The notes under the pieces are model-generated. The model was not told the DNA's origin and searched no databases. It worked only from the letters and a program-made list of their open reading frames with translations. Below are positions 9,895-18,746 of a stretch of DNA of 37,772 bases, one piece after another. Position numbers and translations under genes: made by a program. Each line of letters begins with the position of its first letter. Positions within the stretch are counted from its first letter, which is position 1. This stretch comes from Bacteroidaceae bacterium (GTDB taxonomy: Bacteria > Bacteroidota > Bacteroidia > Bacteroidales > Bacteroidaceae). The stretch spans positions 1 to 37,772 of the forward strand of contig JAIKYE010000104.1 of assembly GCA_024683455.1 (NCBI GenBank), written 5' to 3'.

Positions 9895-11004
9895 TTACAA
9901 CGCCGCTTCCTTCATACGTTCTGCATTTTCCGCTACGATGAGGTGGTCGATGCAATCCTGTATCTGTCCGTCCATAAAGGCGTTCAGATTATATATGGTA
10001 TAGCCAATGCGGTGGTCTGTGATACGCCCCTGAGGATAGTTGTAGGTACGTATCTTGGCAGATCTGTCGCCAGTGGAAACCATGGTTTTTCTCTTTGAAG
10101 CTATATCGTCCAAGTATTTCTGGTGCTCCTTATCATATATAAATGTGCGCAGGCGCGCGAGAGCACGTTCCTTGTTCTTGGGCTGGTCACGTGTTTCGGT
10201 ACACTCCACTAGAATTTCTTCATCCTCGTTGGTGAAGGGGTTGCGCCACATGTAGCGTGCACGAACACCGGATTCCACCTTGTTCACATTCTGACCACCG
10301 GCACCACTGCTTCGGAAGGTATCCCACTTGATGGCACCCTCATTTATTTCCACATCAAACTCCTCTGCTTCGGGTAACACTGCAACGGTTGCTGCACTGG
10401 TATGGACGCGGCCCTGAGTTTCTGTGGCAGGAACACGTTGTACACGGTGAACGCCAGACTCATATTTCAGGATTCCATAGACGCCTTCCCCTGTTACACT
10501 GAAGATAATTTCCTTGAATCCGCCGACAGCACCTTCCGAGAAACTGCTGACAGCCATCTTCCAACCTTTCAGTTCTATGTATTTACTGTACATACGGAAG
10601 AGGTCTCCGGCAAACAGAGCAGCTTCGTCGCCACCTGTTCCACCACGGATTTCCATTATGACGTTCTTGTCGTCCTCTGGGTCGGCAGGAATAAGAAGCA
10701 ACTTTATCTCTTCTTCCAAGGTGGGGATTCTTTTCTCGCTTTCTGCCATTTCCTCGCGCAGCATCTCTTTCGTGTCTGCGTCTTCCTCTATGGCAAGCAT
10801 TTCTTTGGCGTCCTCTATGTTTTGCAGACAGCCGATATATTCTTTTCTGGCAGCAACAATTTTCCCAAGGTCCTTATATTCCTTGGTCAACTTCACGTAT
10901 CGCTTCTGATCGGCAATTACTGAAGGGTCCGTAATAAGTGTGCTCACTTCCTCGTAGCGGGAAACCAAGCCTTCCAGTCGATTTAATAAACTATTTTCTG
11001 CCAT
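9895..11004 (-). CDS. prfA: Peptide chain release factor 1
   Basis: Recognises UAA and UAG in the ribosomal A site and triggers peptide release. The 369-aa length is normal. The stop-codon recognition tripeptide is PAT (192-194, in [14 protein letters not shown]), which marks RF1 rather than RF2 (SPF). The catalytic GGQ is at 236-238 in [12 protein letters not shown]. Coiled-coil-like helices rich in Glu/Lys occupy residues 40-110. No frameshift is present, as expected for RF1. It starts 2 bp after purM ends, so coupling is likely. Confidence 0.96.
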   Translation of the reverse strand: MAENSLLNRLEGLVSRYEEVSTLITDPSVIADQKRYVKLTKEYKDLGKIVAARKEYIGCLQNIEDAKEMLAIEEDADTKEMLREEMAESEKRIPTLEEEIKLLLIPADPEDDKNVIMEIRGGTGGDEAALFAGDLFRMYSKYIELKGWKMAVSSFSEGAVGGFKEIIFSVTGEGVYGILKYESGVHRVQRVPATETQGRVHTSAATVAVLPEAEEFDVEINEGAIKWDTFRSSGAGGQNVNKVESGVRARYMWRNPFTNEDEEILVECTETRDQPKNKERALARLRTFIYDKEHQKYLDDIASKRKTMVSTGDRSAKIRTYNYPQGRITDHRIGYTIYNLNAFMDGQIQDCIDHLIVAENAERMKEAAL

Positions 11005-11006
11005 GC

Positions 11007-12173
11007 TTAGTATTCAAATTCTCCAAACTCGCTCTTGATGAGGAGACTCTTCTTGCCTTCCTCGATATGGCCGATAATCTGAGCGTCGATATTGAAGCTC
11101 TTGCTGATCTCTATAACCTTCTCTGCATCTTCGGGTGAGAGATAAACCTCCAGACGGTGTCCCATATTGAATACCTTGTATGCTTCTGCATAATCTGTTC
11201 CGCTTTCCTTTATGATGGCTTTGAACAGGGGAGGTACTGGGAACATATTGTCCTTGATAACACGGCAGTTGTCACCTACAAAGTGCAGTACTTTGGTCTG
11301 TGCACCGCCTGTACAGTGAACCATACCATGAATCTTGGGACGAAGCTCATCCAACAGTTTCTTCACTACAGGAGCATAGGTGCGGGTGGGGGAGAGAACC
11401 AGTTTGCCTGCGTTGATGGGCGAACCTTCCACCTTGTCTGTCAGTTTGTATGAGCCGCTGTAAACCAGTTCCTCTGGTACAGCCTTGTCATAACTCTCTG
11501 GGTATTTCTCAGCCAGATATTTGCTGAATACATCGTGGCGTGCGCTGGTCAGTCCGTTGCTGCCCATACCACCATTGTATTCTGTTTCGTATGTTGCCTG
11601 ACCGCATGATGAGAGACCTACGATAACATCACCTGGGCGGATGTTGGCATTGTTTATGACATCGCTGCGTTTCATTCGGCAGGTAACGGTACTGTCAACA
11701 ATGATGGTGCGAACCAAGTCGCCTACATCTGCCGTTTCGCCACCTGTGGCATAGATGCCGATACCCATATCACGCATCTGCTGCAATAGTTCGTCTGTAC
11801 CGTTTATGATGGCAGAAATGACTTCTCCGGGAATTAGCATCTTGTTGCGTCCGATGGTGCTGCTTACCAGAATATTATCAACGGCACCTACACAGAGTAG
11901 GTCGTCTGTATTCATAATCAGTGCATCCTGTGCGATGCCTTTCCATACGCTGATATCTCCTGTTTCTTTCCAGTACATATAGGCCAGACTTGATTTTGTT
12001 CCGGCACCGTCTGCATGCATGATATTGCAATACTCAGGGTCTCCGCCTAATATGTCGGGTATGATCTTGCAGAATGCTTGAGGGAAAATACCTTTATCTA
12101 TGTTCTTTATTGCATTGTGAACATCTTCTTTGGCAGCGCTTACGCCGCGCATCATGTATCGTTGATTGCTCAT
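11007..12173 (-). CDS. purM: Phosphoribosylformylglycinamidine cyclo-ligase (AIR synthetase)
   Basis: Fifth step of purine synthesis: ATP-dependent closure of FGAM to AIR. I chose the ATG at 12173 (MSNQRYMMRGVSAAKED, 388 aa). The upstream in-frame ATG at 12200 lies inside the predicted -7 element and is unlikely to be used. The family signatures are the N-terminal glycine/acid motif HADGAGTKSS, DALIMNTDDLLCVGA for metal and substrate binding, and the ATP-binding region VHCTGGAQTKVLHF. Its length and divergence from E. coli PurM are typical of the Bacteroidetes form. It is the first gene of the nine-gene minus-strand unit. Confidence 0.93.
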   Translation of the reverse strand: MSNQRYMMRGVSAAKEDVHNAIKNIDKGIFPQAFCKIIPDILGGDPEYCNIMHADGAGTKSSLAYMYWKETGDISVWKGIAQDALIMNTDDLLCVGAVDNILVSSTIGRNKMLIPGEVISAIINGTDELLQQMRDMGIGIYATGGETADVGDLVRTIIVDSTVTCRMKRSDVINNANIRPGDVIVGLSSCGQATYETEYNGGMGSNGLTSARHDVFSKYLAEKYPESYDKAVPEELVYSGSYKLTDKVEGSPINAGKLVLSPTRTYAPVVKKLLDELRPKIHGMVHCTGGAQTKVLHFVGDNCRVIKDNMFPVPPLFKAIIKESGTDYAEAYKVFNMGHRLEVYLSPEDAEKVIEISKSFNIDAQIIGHIEEGKKSLLIKSEFGEFEY

Positions 12174-12197
12174 TATAATAGGTTTGTTATTGCCGTG

Positions 12198-12230
12198 CAA
12201 AGATAATACAATTATCTTATATACGCAAAT
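12198..12230 (-). promoter_or_regulatory. Bacteroidetes-type promoter for the purM-to-pbp operon
   Basis: On the minus strand the -33 box TTTG (12230-12227) and the -7 box TATCTTTG (12205-12198) are separated by 21 bp, matching TTTG-N19-21-TAnnTTTG. The predicted start of transcription is close to 12190, leaving a leader of under 20 nt before the purM ATG at 12173. It is the only good promoter seen for the nine downstream genes. Confidence 0.75.
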
Positions 12231-12300
12231 TCCCTCTGCTTGTACATGGAATAATTATTGTTTTTTAGTACGCTGGCGTGTAATTCCTTCTGGCAGGGGA

Positions 12301-12331
12301 TTGGATAATAAGCAAAATGTCCTTATCTTTG
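12301..12331 (+). promoter_or_regulatory. Promoter of the TonB-dependent receptor gene
   Basis: TTG at 12301-12303 and TATCTTTG at 12324-12331 are separated by 20 bp, again the Bacteroidetes consensus. Transcription would begin near 12338, which rules out the in-frame ATG at 12317 and supports the start at 12359. It is divergent from the purM promoter about 70 bp away. Confidence 0.7.
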
Positions 12332-12358
12332 CAGCTGCAAAACAAATCAAGAACAAAA

Positions 12359-14338
12359 ATGAGAATAGCTCATTTTATAATTGCTTTTCTTTTCTTTCAG
12401 AGCCTTTACTCTCAGGACGCTCAAGATGTGTCCTCGATGAGCTTTGATGCAAAAGACATTAGGGAACGTGGTATTCATGACATCGGCGATATCGCAACCA
12501 TTGTTCCTAACCTTTTTGTTATCTCGTGCGGTAGTGCACAGAATACGGCAATTTATCTGCGAGGTGTGGGAAGTTGCGCCAATACGCCGGCTGTCGGCAT
12601 GTATGTCGATGATATGCCGTGGCTCGAGAAGAGTTCTTTTCGGTCTAAAATCGGAGAGATGGAACGGATAGAGGTTTTGCGAGGCCCACAGAATATGCTA
12701 TACGGAAGAAATACCATGGCTGGATTGATTCGTATTACAACCAAGAATCCCATCGATTATCAAGGAACGGTGATAGAGCGCTCCATGGCCAACCACTATA
12801 GCCATTATACGAGTGTCTCCCATTATCAGCGTTTCTCTGAGAAGCTTGGTCTTGCGGCAGGCGTGGCATACAGATCGGAAGGCCAGTTTTTTAATCATAG
12901 TGTCTCTGGTCTGAAGGCAGATGCAGATCGTTCCCTACGTGCACATGCAAGGCTACTGTATCGGCCTAATGATGTGGCGAGTGTCGATTTCCTTGCTAAT
13001 TATGAGCTTTGTTCACAGGATGCTTTTCCCTTTTATTTAGAGAGTGTTCCTGATGATGATTTGTTTAAGGAACAGTTGTCTCAAGAAATGGGTCGTATCA
13101 CCAGTAATGACGATAACACTTATCTTCGTCATCTGTTTAATGTGGGGGTAAAGGCTGAACGCAATTGGTCCAAGGTTACGTTGCGTAATGTGCTTGCTTT
13201 CCAGTTGCTTAATGACGACTTGAATATGGATAAGGACTTTACATGTCTTAGCCTTGGTACGTTTCTGCAACAGCAGCATAGCCATATCCTTAGTGAGGAA
13301 ATTGTTCTCAAAAGTCAACCTGCTGCATGGCGTCATTGGGACTGGATTACAGGTGTCTGCTTCAACGGTCAATGGTTGCATACATGTGTTGATGACGTAG
13401 CACAATATGATACTCCGAGAAAGAATGCTGCCCTGTATCATCAGAGCGCATTGCGAGATGTCTTTAATGCCAAGGGATTGGATATGACTTTGGGTATTCG
13501 GGCGGAATATGAGTATGCTGGGTTTTCTTATTCCAACCAGTCGGATAGAAAGGTGTGTGCCGACTGGTGGCAACTGATTCCCCGTGCTTCCTTGCAGTAT
13601 TCTTTCCCTAAGGGTAATGTGTACGGAACGGTATCGCGTGGTTCCAGGAGCGGAGGATATAACTGTCTTGTGCTTGGTGATGCACCGCAGCTTTACAGAC
13701 CAGAATACGCATGGAATTATGAGGTGGGTTCGCACCTTCAACTTGTAAACAACAGACTATGTCTTGATGCTTCCCTTTTCTTGATAAATTTACAGGATCA
13801 GCAGATACCTCAGATTACTTCATTTTGCATAAATGAGGTTATGGTTAATGCGGGCCGTAGCAGGTCTTATGGAGGCGAGTTTTCTCTCCGTTCGCAGATT
13901 ACTGACTGTTTGCAGGCTCATGCCACCTATGGCTATACGCATGCTACGTTTGTGGAGCACGAGCTTTCTTCTGGTGTGTCGTATGAGGGGAATTACGTTC
14001 CTTTTACTCCTCAGCATTCTGTTGATTTGGGAGCCAGTCTTGCTATTCCATTGCCAACAATTCTGAACCGTCAGCTTTTGGACAGAATGGTCATCAGTTC
14101 CAATTGGCATGGAATGGGAAAGATTTATTGGACGGAGGATAATCTGGTCAGCGAGCCGTTCTATACAGCCCTTGATGCGAGAATTACTTTTTTTCGTAAA
14201 AATATGGAATTTGCCGTATGGGCTGCAAACATTTATAACAGCCGTTGCCGTACGCTTTATGTCCAGAGCATGAATAGGGGTTACTCACAGATGAACAAAC
14301 CCTTCCGATGTGGATTTGAAATAAAGTTTCACTTCTGA
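12359..14338 (+). CDS. TonB-dependent outer membrane receptor with shortened N-terminus
   Basis: A 659-aa beta-barrel receptor. The start at 12359 gives a clean signal peptide (MRIAHFIIAFLFFQSLYS, cleaved before QDAQ) and lies just after the promoter. The plug domain begins almost at once (FDAKDIRERGIHDIGDIA) and carries IYLRGVG, YVDDMPWLEKSS and the hallmark IEVLRGPQNMLYGRNTMAG (about 104-122). The rest is barrel, ending in an aromatic residue (FEIKFHF) as needed for BAM-mediated insertion. The Bacteroidetes carboxypeptidase-like N-terminal domain is absent, there is no SusD partner, and no clear TonB box lies in the roughly 10 residues between the cleavage site and the plug. The substrate is unknown; a siderophore, heme or vitamin is more likely than glycan. 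Its stop is 10 bp from the aroE stop. Confidence 0.88.
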   Translation: MRIAHFIIAFLFFQSLYSQDAQDVSSMSFDAKDIRERGIHDIGDIATIVPNLFVISCGSAQNTAIYLRGVGSCANTPAVGMYVDDMPWLEKSSFRSKIGEMERIEVLRGPQNMLYGRNTMAGLIRITTKNPIDYQGTVIERSMANHYSHYTSVSHYQRFSEKLGLAAGVAYRSEGQFFNHSVSGLKADADRSLRAHARLLYRPNDVASVDFLANYELCSQDAFPFYLESVPDDDLFKEQLSQEMGRITSNDDNTYLRHLFNVGVKAERNWSKVTLRNVLAFQLLNDDLNMDKDFTCLSLGTFLQQQHSHILSEEIVLKSQPAAWRHWDWITGVCFNGQWLHTCVDDVAQYDTPRKNAALYHQSALRDVFNAKGLDMTLGIRAEYEYAGFSYSNQSDRKVCADWWQLIPRASLQYSFPKGNVYGTVSRGSRSGGYNCLVLGDAPQLYRPEYAWNYEVGSHLQLVNNRLCLDASLFLINLQDQQIPQITSFCINEVMVNAGRSRSYGGEFSLRSQITDCLQAHATYGYTHATFVEHELSSGVSYEGNYVPFTPQHSVDLGASLAIPLPTILNRQLLDRMVISSNWHGMGKIYWTEDNLVSEPFYTALDARITFFRKNMEFAVWAANIYNSRCRTLYVQSMNRGYSQMNKPFRCGFEIKFHF

Positions 14339-14348
14339 CAGGGGAGGC

Positions 14349-15077
14349 CTATTCGTTCCAGAACTCCCAGCTGGCAATAGCTTGTAGGTGGAGCATCTCC
14401 AAGCCATTCTTGACAATAGCACCTTGGAGCGCTCCTTTTTTCATAAAGAGCGTTGTTTCGGGATTGTAAACCAGATCATATAACAGATTGTCTGGCGTCA
14501 GGTATTCGTAGGGTATGGCAGGACATTCGTCCACTTTGGGAAACATTCCTACAGGACTGCAGTTGACAATCACTTCATATTCTCTCAGAATATCTGCTGT
14601 AAGGTCGTCGTAGGTAAACATGCCTTCCCGTGGACTTCTGCTTACGTATTTCCATTCCAGTCCCAGACGTGTAAGTCCTACGCGTATGGCTTTGCTGGCA
14701 CCCCCGGTTCCTAATATCAATGCTTTGCGGTGATGAGGCTTCAGTAGCGGTTGGATACTCTTCGTGAAACCAATGATGTCGCTGTTGAAACCTTTCAGGT
14801 GACCGTTACGGATCTGAACTACGTTGACAGCACCGATTTCTCGTGCCTCATCGCTTAGTTCGTCCAGGTATTGGATAACTTCCGTCTTATAGGGAATCGT
14901 GACATTGATACCTCTCAGCTCTGGGTTTTCCCGAAGGATGTCTGGGAGTTTCCCGATTTCAGGAATCTGAAAGTTGAGGTACTGTGCATCAATATCTTCT
15001 TTAGCAAATTTCTCCGTAAAGAAACCTCTGCTAAAACTATGCCCCAAAGGGTTACCTATGATTCCGTATTTATCCAT
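14349..15077 (-). CDS. aroE: Shikimate dehydrogenase
   Basis: NADPH-dependent reduction of 3-dehydroshikimate in aromatic amino acid synthesis. At 242 aa it is somewhat shorter than E. coli AroE (272) but typical for Bacteroidetes. The shikimate-binding motif NPLGHSFS (9-16) begins the protein; catalytic Lys64 is in GINVTIPYKTEV and Asp100 in KGFNSD; the nucleotide-binding loop LILGTGGASKA is at 120-130. It is the last gene of the phoH-purC-menG-aroE series. The 90-bp gap after menG is occupied by heptamer repeats. Confidence 0.94.
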   Translation of the reverse strand: MDKYGIIGNPLGHSFSRGFFTEKFAKEDIDAQYLNFQIPEIGKLPDILRENPELRGINVTIPYKTEVIQYLDELSDEAREIGAVNVVQIRNGHLKGFNSDIIGFTKSIQPLLKPHHRKALILGTGGASKAIRVGLTRLGLEWKYVSRSPREGMFTYDDLTADILREYEVIVNCSPVGMFPKVDECPAIPYEYLTPDNLLYDLVYNPETTLFMKKGALQGAIVKNGLEMLHLQAIASWEFWNE

Positions 15078-15089
15078 TGAACTTATTAA

Positions 15090-15175
15090 GTTGAAAATTG
15101 AAAGATGGTTTACTGTTTGCTATTTACTGTTGGTGACTTTCATTCTTCATTCTTCACTCTTCATTCTTCACTTTT
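15090..15175. repeat. Composite heptamer array between menG and aroE
   Basis: Three kinds of 7-bp unit follow each other on the plus strand: GTTGAAA and ATTGAAA (15090-15103); GTTTACT, GTTTGCT, ATTTACT, GTTGGTG (15108-15135); and CATTCTT, CATTCTT, CACTCTT, CATTCTT, CACTTTT (15141-15175). The last block covers the menG stop codon (15168-15170), so the menG terminus has been shaped by the array. The ATTGAAA and GTTTAC-type units recur at 34972-35057. Confidence 0.85.
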
Positions 15176-15905
15176 TCCCCACGTACATGGTGCAAATGCC
15201 GAACGTGAAACGTTTCCAGGTGACTTGGCGGTATCCGTTCTTTCTCAGGATTCTTTCCATTACTTCCCCTTGCGAAAAAGCGTTTACGGAGTCGGTCAGG
15301 TAGTTGTATGCCTTTACGTCTCTACTGAAAATCCATCCCACGAAAGGTATGACCAAATGTGAGTACAGCCAGAACAATTCCTTCATGGGTGATGATTTGG
15401 GAGAAGCCAGTTCCAGTATCAGCAGATGGCCTCCAGGGCGCAGCACACGCAGGATTTCCCTTAGCCCTTTGTCCAGGCTCTCAAAATTGCGTGCACCGTA
15501 TGCAACTGTTACGGCGTCGAACGTGTCGTCTGCAAACGTGAGGTTCATGCAGTCCTCGCGCTGGAATGAGATTACGCGTTCCAGTACCTGCTGGTTGACT
15601 TTGTGGGCGGCAATCTCCATCATCTCCAGGCTGATGTCGGCACCGATAACATGTTTAGGCTTCAGACGTTTAGCTGCCAGTATGGCAAAGTCGCCAGTGC
15701 CTGTTGCTATGTCCAGTATGTTTTGTGGCGAAAAGGGTTTTAGCGAGTCGATGGCCTTGTTTCTCCACAGTCGGTCAATGCCCAGCGAGAGAGTGTGGTT
15801 CAGACGATCGTAGGTGGAGGCGATGTTGTCAAACATCTTCTCCACCTGCGCTCCTTTTCTTTCTTCCTTATTATAAGGGGTAATTATTTCCTGTTGGTAA
15901 GCCAT
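15168..15905 (-). CDS. menG: Demethylmenaquinone methyltransferase
   Basis: SAM-dependent C-methylation that converts demethylmenaquinone to menaquinone, the respiratory quinone of Bacteroidales. The 245-aa length is typical of the UbiE/MenG family. Visible motifs are [19 protein letters not shown] (24-42), the SAM-binding [17 protein letters not shown] (62-78), [18 protein letters not shown], and [14 protein letters not shown]. It overlaps the 3' end of purC by 22 bp in a different frame; the next in-frame Met (24) would remove conserved sequence, so the overlap appears real. I use menG because ubiquinone genes are not expected in this group. Confidence 0.94.
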   Translation of the reverse strand: MAYQQEIITPYNKEERKGAQVEKMFDNIASTYDRLNHTLSLGIDRLWRNKAIDSLKPFSPQNILDIATGTGDFAILAAKRLKPKHVIGADISLEMMEIAAHKVNQQVLERVISFQREDCMNLTFADDTFDAVTVAYGARNFESLDKGLREILRVLRPGGHLLILELASPKSSPMKELFWLYSHLVIPFVGWIFSRDVKAYNYLTDSVNAFSQGEVMERILRKNGYRQVTWKRFTFGICTMYVGKK

Positions 15906-16834
15906 TCGGTCACGTTCTTCTCAATACGTGCGGCTATGTCGCCTTCTGTTGTAGCGGGAACGAACTTCTCACCTACAATGTGCTCGTAAAGTTCGATGTA
16001 GCGGTCTGCTACGCTCTGTGCATATTCGTCAGTAATCTCTGGCATCACCTGACCGGGCTGGTTCATGAAGTTGTGCTCGATCAGCCACTGGCGAACGAAC
16101 TCCTTGCTCAACTGCTTCTGAGGTTCACCCTTGGCAAACTTCTCTTCGTATCCGTCGGCATAGAAGTAACGGCTGCTGTCGGGAGTGTGAATCTCGTCTA
16201 TCAGGATAACCTTGCCGTCGCGCTTGCCAAACTCATACTTTGTGTCAACTAGGATAAGGCCCTTGCTGGCTGCTATCTCGCTACCACGCTTGAAGAGTGC
16301 ACGGGTGTACTTGACCATAGTTTCCCAATCCTCTTTGCTTACCAGGCCCTGCTTGATAATTTCCTCGGCAGAGATGTTCTCGTCGTGACCTTCGTCAGCC
16401 TTGGTGGTGGGGGTGATGATAGGCTCTGGGAACTTCTCGTTCTCGCGCATGCCCTCAGGCAGCTTTACGCCGCACAGCTCACGGCATCCGTTCTTGTATT
16501 CGCGCCAAGCGCTACCTGTCAGGTAACCGCGGATAATCATCTCCACGCGGAAGCCCTCAGCCTTCAGGCCAACGGTAACCATGGGGTCGGGAGTAGCAAG
16601 CTTCCAGTTGGGAACGATGTCAGCTGTAGCGTCCAGGAAGCTGGCAGCAATCTGGTTCAGCACCTGTCCCTTGAAGGGAATTCCCTTGGGAAGGATTACG
16701 TCAAAGGCTGAGATACGGTCAGTCGCTACCATTACCATCAGGTCGTCGTTGATGTTATAAACATCTCTGACCTTACCATGATATACACTCACCTGTCCGG
16801 GCAGGTTGAAGTCGGTTCTTGTTAATGCTTTCAT
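15884..16834 (-). CDS. purC: Phosphoribosylaminoimidazole-succinocarboxamide synthase
   Basis: Joins aspartate to CAIR to form SAICAR in purine synthesis. At 316 aa it is the longer form found in Bacteroidetes and eukaryotes rather than the 237-aa E. coli form. Motifs seen: [11 protein letters not shown] (18-28) for the nucleotide, [34 protein letters not shown], and [19 protein letters not shown] followed by [12 protein letters not shown]. It starts 9 bp after phoH and overlaps menG by 22 bp, so these are probably one transcript. Confidence 0.96.
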   Translation of the reverse strand: MKALTRTDFNLPGQVSVYHGKVRDVYNINDDLMVMVATDRISAFDVILPKGIPFKGQVLNQIAASFLDATADIVPNWKLATPDPMVTVGLKAEGFRVEMIIRGYLTGSAWREYKNGCRELCGVKLPEGMRENEKFPEPIITPTTKADEGHDENISAEEIIKQGLVSKEDWETMVKYTRALFKRGSEIAASKGLILVDTKYEFGKRDGKVILIDEIHTPDSSRYFYADGYEEKFAKGEPQKQLSKEFVRQWLIEHNFMNQPGQVMPEITDEYAQSVADRYIELYEHIVGEKFVPATTEGDIAARIEKNVTEWLTNRK

Positions 16835-16843
16835 ATCTTTTTT

Positions 16844-17833
16844 TTATTTATCTTGTTTGTTGTTCTTTTCCTCTGTATATTCTTTTCCCCGCTCTATCTC
16901 CGCTTCGTATTTGTTGTATGCATTTACGATATGCGTCACCAGTTTGTGTCTTACGATATCCTTCTCGTTCATTTCTATGAAGCTGATGCCCTTTATTCCT
17001 TTCAGGATTTTGCTCGCTTCGCGCAGTCCGCTTCTGACGCCATGGGGAAGGTCTATCTGTGTCATGTCACCAGTGATAATCATCTTGGTGTTTGTACCCA
17101 TACGTGTCAGGAACATCTTTATCTGCGCATTGGTAGTGTTCTGGGCCTCGTCCAGAATTACTACGGCGTCACTTAGGGTTCTACCGCGCATAAAGGCCAA
17201 AGGGGCTATCTGGATAATGTTTTGATCCATCATCTCGCGCAGCTTTTGCGTAGGAATCATGTCTTCCAGCGCATCGTAGAGAGGTTGCAGATAGGGGTCA
17301 ATTTTTTCCTTCATGTCACCGGGAAGGAATCCCAGCTTCTCTCCGGCTTCTACGGCTGGGCGCGAAAGGATAATCTTTCTAATCTCCTTGTTTTTCAGGG
17401 CTCTTACGGCCAGTGCTATACTGGTATAAGTCTTTCCGGAACCTGCAGGACCTACGGTGAATACCATGTCGTCTTTGTAAAAGGCTTTTACCAGTTGCTG
17501 CTGGTTCTCGCTTCTTGCGGTAATGGGCTTGCCTGTTACGCTGTACACGATGACACCTTCTATGCCTTCGCGGTTAGTCTTCTCGCCTTTCAGGATCTGC
17601 AGGATTTCTTCTTCCGTCAGACTGTTGTACTTGAGTATGTGCTTTTGCAACTTCTCTAAGTTCTCTTCGAAGGCGCACATCTCCAGTTCGTCGCCCATTA
17701 CATGTACTACATTTCCCCTTGCAGCTATGCGAAGTTTGGGGTAGAGGGCCTTTACCATCTGTATGTTGGAATTGCCAACGCCATATAGAATTACGGGGTC
17801 TATGTCCTCTATTACAATATGCTTTTCTATCAT
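16844..17833 (-). CDS. phoH: PhoH family ATPase
   Basis: A cytoplasmic P-loop ATPase linked in other bacteria to RNA metabolism; its exact role here is not known. The 329-aa protein has an N-terminal KH-like portion (about 1-110, ending VYSVTGKPITARS) and the PhoH ATPase domain: Walker A GPAGSGKT (128-135), the family signature LSRPAVEAGEKLGFLPGD (156-173), Walker B VVILDEAQN (224-232) and KMIITGDMTQIDLP. It opens the phoH-purC-menG-aroE unit. A TAATTTTG -7-like sequence on the minus strand (17860-17853) lies 20-27 bp before the start, but without a good -33 box. Confidence 0.93.
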   Translation of the reverse strand: MIEKHIVIEDIDPVILYGVGNSNIQMVKALYPKLRIAARGNVVHVMGDELEMCAFEENLEKLQKHILKYNSLTEEEILQILKGEKTNREGIEGVIVYSVTGKPITARSENQQQLVKAFYKDDMVFTVGPAGSGKTYTSIALAVRALKNKEIRKIILSRPAVEAGEKLGFLPGDMKEKIDPYLQPLYDALEDMIPTQKLREMMDQNIIQIAPLAFMRGRTLSDAVVILDEAQNTTNAQIKMFLTRMGTNTKMIITGDMTQIDLPHGVRSGLREASKILKGIKGISFIEMNEKDIVRHKLVTHIVNAYNKYEAEIERGKEYTEEKNNKQDK

Positions 17834-17869
17834 TATTTTTTTTAATTTGGTGCAAAATTACATATCTAT

Positions 17870-17900
17870 TTTGACATTTCCGCTTTTTTGTGTAATTTTG
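17870..17900 (+). promoter_or_regulatory. Promoter for the DUF5715-like gene
   Basis: TTTG at 17870-17873 and TAATTTTG at 17893-17900 are 19 bp apart, a near-perfect Bacteroidetes promoter on the plus strand. Transcription would start only a few bases before the ATG at 17913, so the in-frame upstream ATG at 17763 cannot be used and the leader is very short. Confidence 0.7.
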
Positions 17901-17912
17901 TTGTCGAAAAAT

Positions 17913-18674
17913 ATGAGAAGACTTAAGAAAAAGATATTTTATGGCCTCTGCGGAGGCACGGTGGCTGTGCTTGGAGTGGTCAGGCTGTGTAATCCGAGTG
18001 TCACGCAGCCTTATGCCGAGTGTGTTCCAGACAGCGTAGCGGAAGTTGTGGAAGAACAGCCCGTCGCGGTGCCTGTGCCTGTCGCTGTGGCTCATGGTTC
18101 TCGTCATCGTGTTCTTGGCGTTCATTCTTACGAGGATTGCTTCCCTGATGTTCAGGATACGCAGATTATCGCAGCCCGGCGTTGGGGAGTGAAGCCCGTT
18201 CAGAACAGGCAGGCAGCCGAAAGGCGAAAGCAGGACTTGGTATATGTGGGAGCAAATCCTTATTATTGTATAGACAGGTCTATGAGGCAGAGCATTCCTT
18301 ATCTGGTTCCGCGTGCTTCACTACTGTTGCAGCAGATAGGGAAGAATTTTCTTGACAGTTTATACGTGAAGGATATCCCCATGCATCGCATCATTGTATC
18401 CAGTGTCTTGCGTACCGAGGATGATGTTGCCCGCCTTCGTCGTTACAACGGGAATGCTACGGAGCAGAGCTGTCATAGGTTTGGTACTACGTTCGATATC
18501 AAGTATGTGTTTTACGACCCAGTCCGTCCTGCCGACGGCTCCCCGTGTGAGACTGTCTCGGATGCCATCCTGAAACCTGTTTTGGCAGAGGTGTTGCGAG
18601 ATTTGCGTCAGCAGGGCCGCTGTTATGTCAAGCACGAACGCAAGCAATCCTGTTTTCATATTACCGTCCGTTAA
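17913..18674 (+). CDS. DUF5715-like exported protein with an M15/LAS-type motif set
   Basis: A 253-aa protein beginning with a basic and hydrophobic N-terminus (MRRLKKKIFYGLCGGTVAVL), so probably anchored in the inner membrane or exported. Residues 40-80 are Val/Pro/Glu-rich and likely a linker. The C-terminal domain (about 105-253) includes SSVLRTEDDVARL (163-175), CHRFGTTFDIKYV (187-199) and a terminal CFHITV (247-252). The His188-x6-Asp195 spacing, the preceding S-x-x-R-T and the closing His249 resemble the zinc-ligand pattern of D-Ala-D-Ala carboxypeptidases of the LAS fold. The usual catalytic Glu three residues before the last His is not present. I recognise this as the Bacteroidales DUF5715 type; a cell-wall role is inference. 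Confidence 0.65.
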   Translation: MRRLKKKIFYGLCGGTVAVLGVVRLCNPSVTQPYAECVPDSVAEVVEEQPVAVPVPVAVAHGSRHRVLGVHSYEDCFPDVQDTQIIAARRWGVKPVQNRQAAERRKQDLVYVGANPYYCIDRSMRQSIPYLVPRASLLLQQIGKNFLDSLYVKDIPMHRIIVSSVLRTEDDVARLRRYNGNATEQSCHRFGTTFDIKYVFYDPVRPADGSPCETVSDAILKPVLAEVLRDLRQQGRCYVKHERKQSCFHITVR

Positions 18675-18683
18675 ACCTTTTCC

Positions 18684-18717
18684 TTTTTGTCTCGTCAAAG
18701 GTGTAGTGAGACAAAAA
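18684..18717. repeat. Perfect 10-bp inverted repeat before the Spy-like gene
   Basis: TTTTTGTCTC (18684-18693) and GAGACAAAAA (18708-18717) are exact inverted copies around a 14-nt loop, in the 72-bp gap between the DUF5715-like stop and the next start. The run of T precedes rather than follows the stem, so it is not an ordinary terminator; an operator or an RNA hairpin in the leader are alternatives. Confidence 0.7.
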
Positions 18718-18746
18718 TAGAACAACGTAATATAATTTACAGCAAA

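Noticed and set aside
12317..12358. Longer start for the TonB-dependent receptor
   Set aside because: The ATG at 12317 lies inside the predicted promoter and would place residues before an intact signal peptide.
17763..17912. Longer start for the DUF5715-like protein
   Set aside because: It would begin within the phoH coding region on the other strand, before the promoter, and add 50 unrelated residues.
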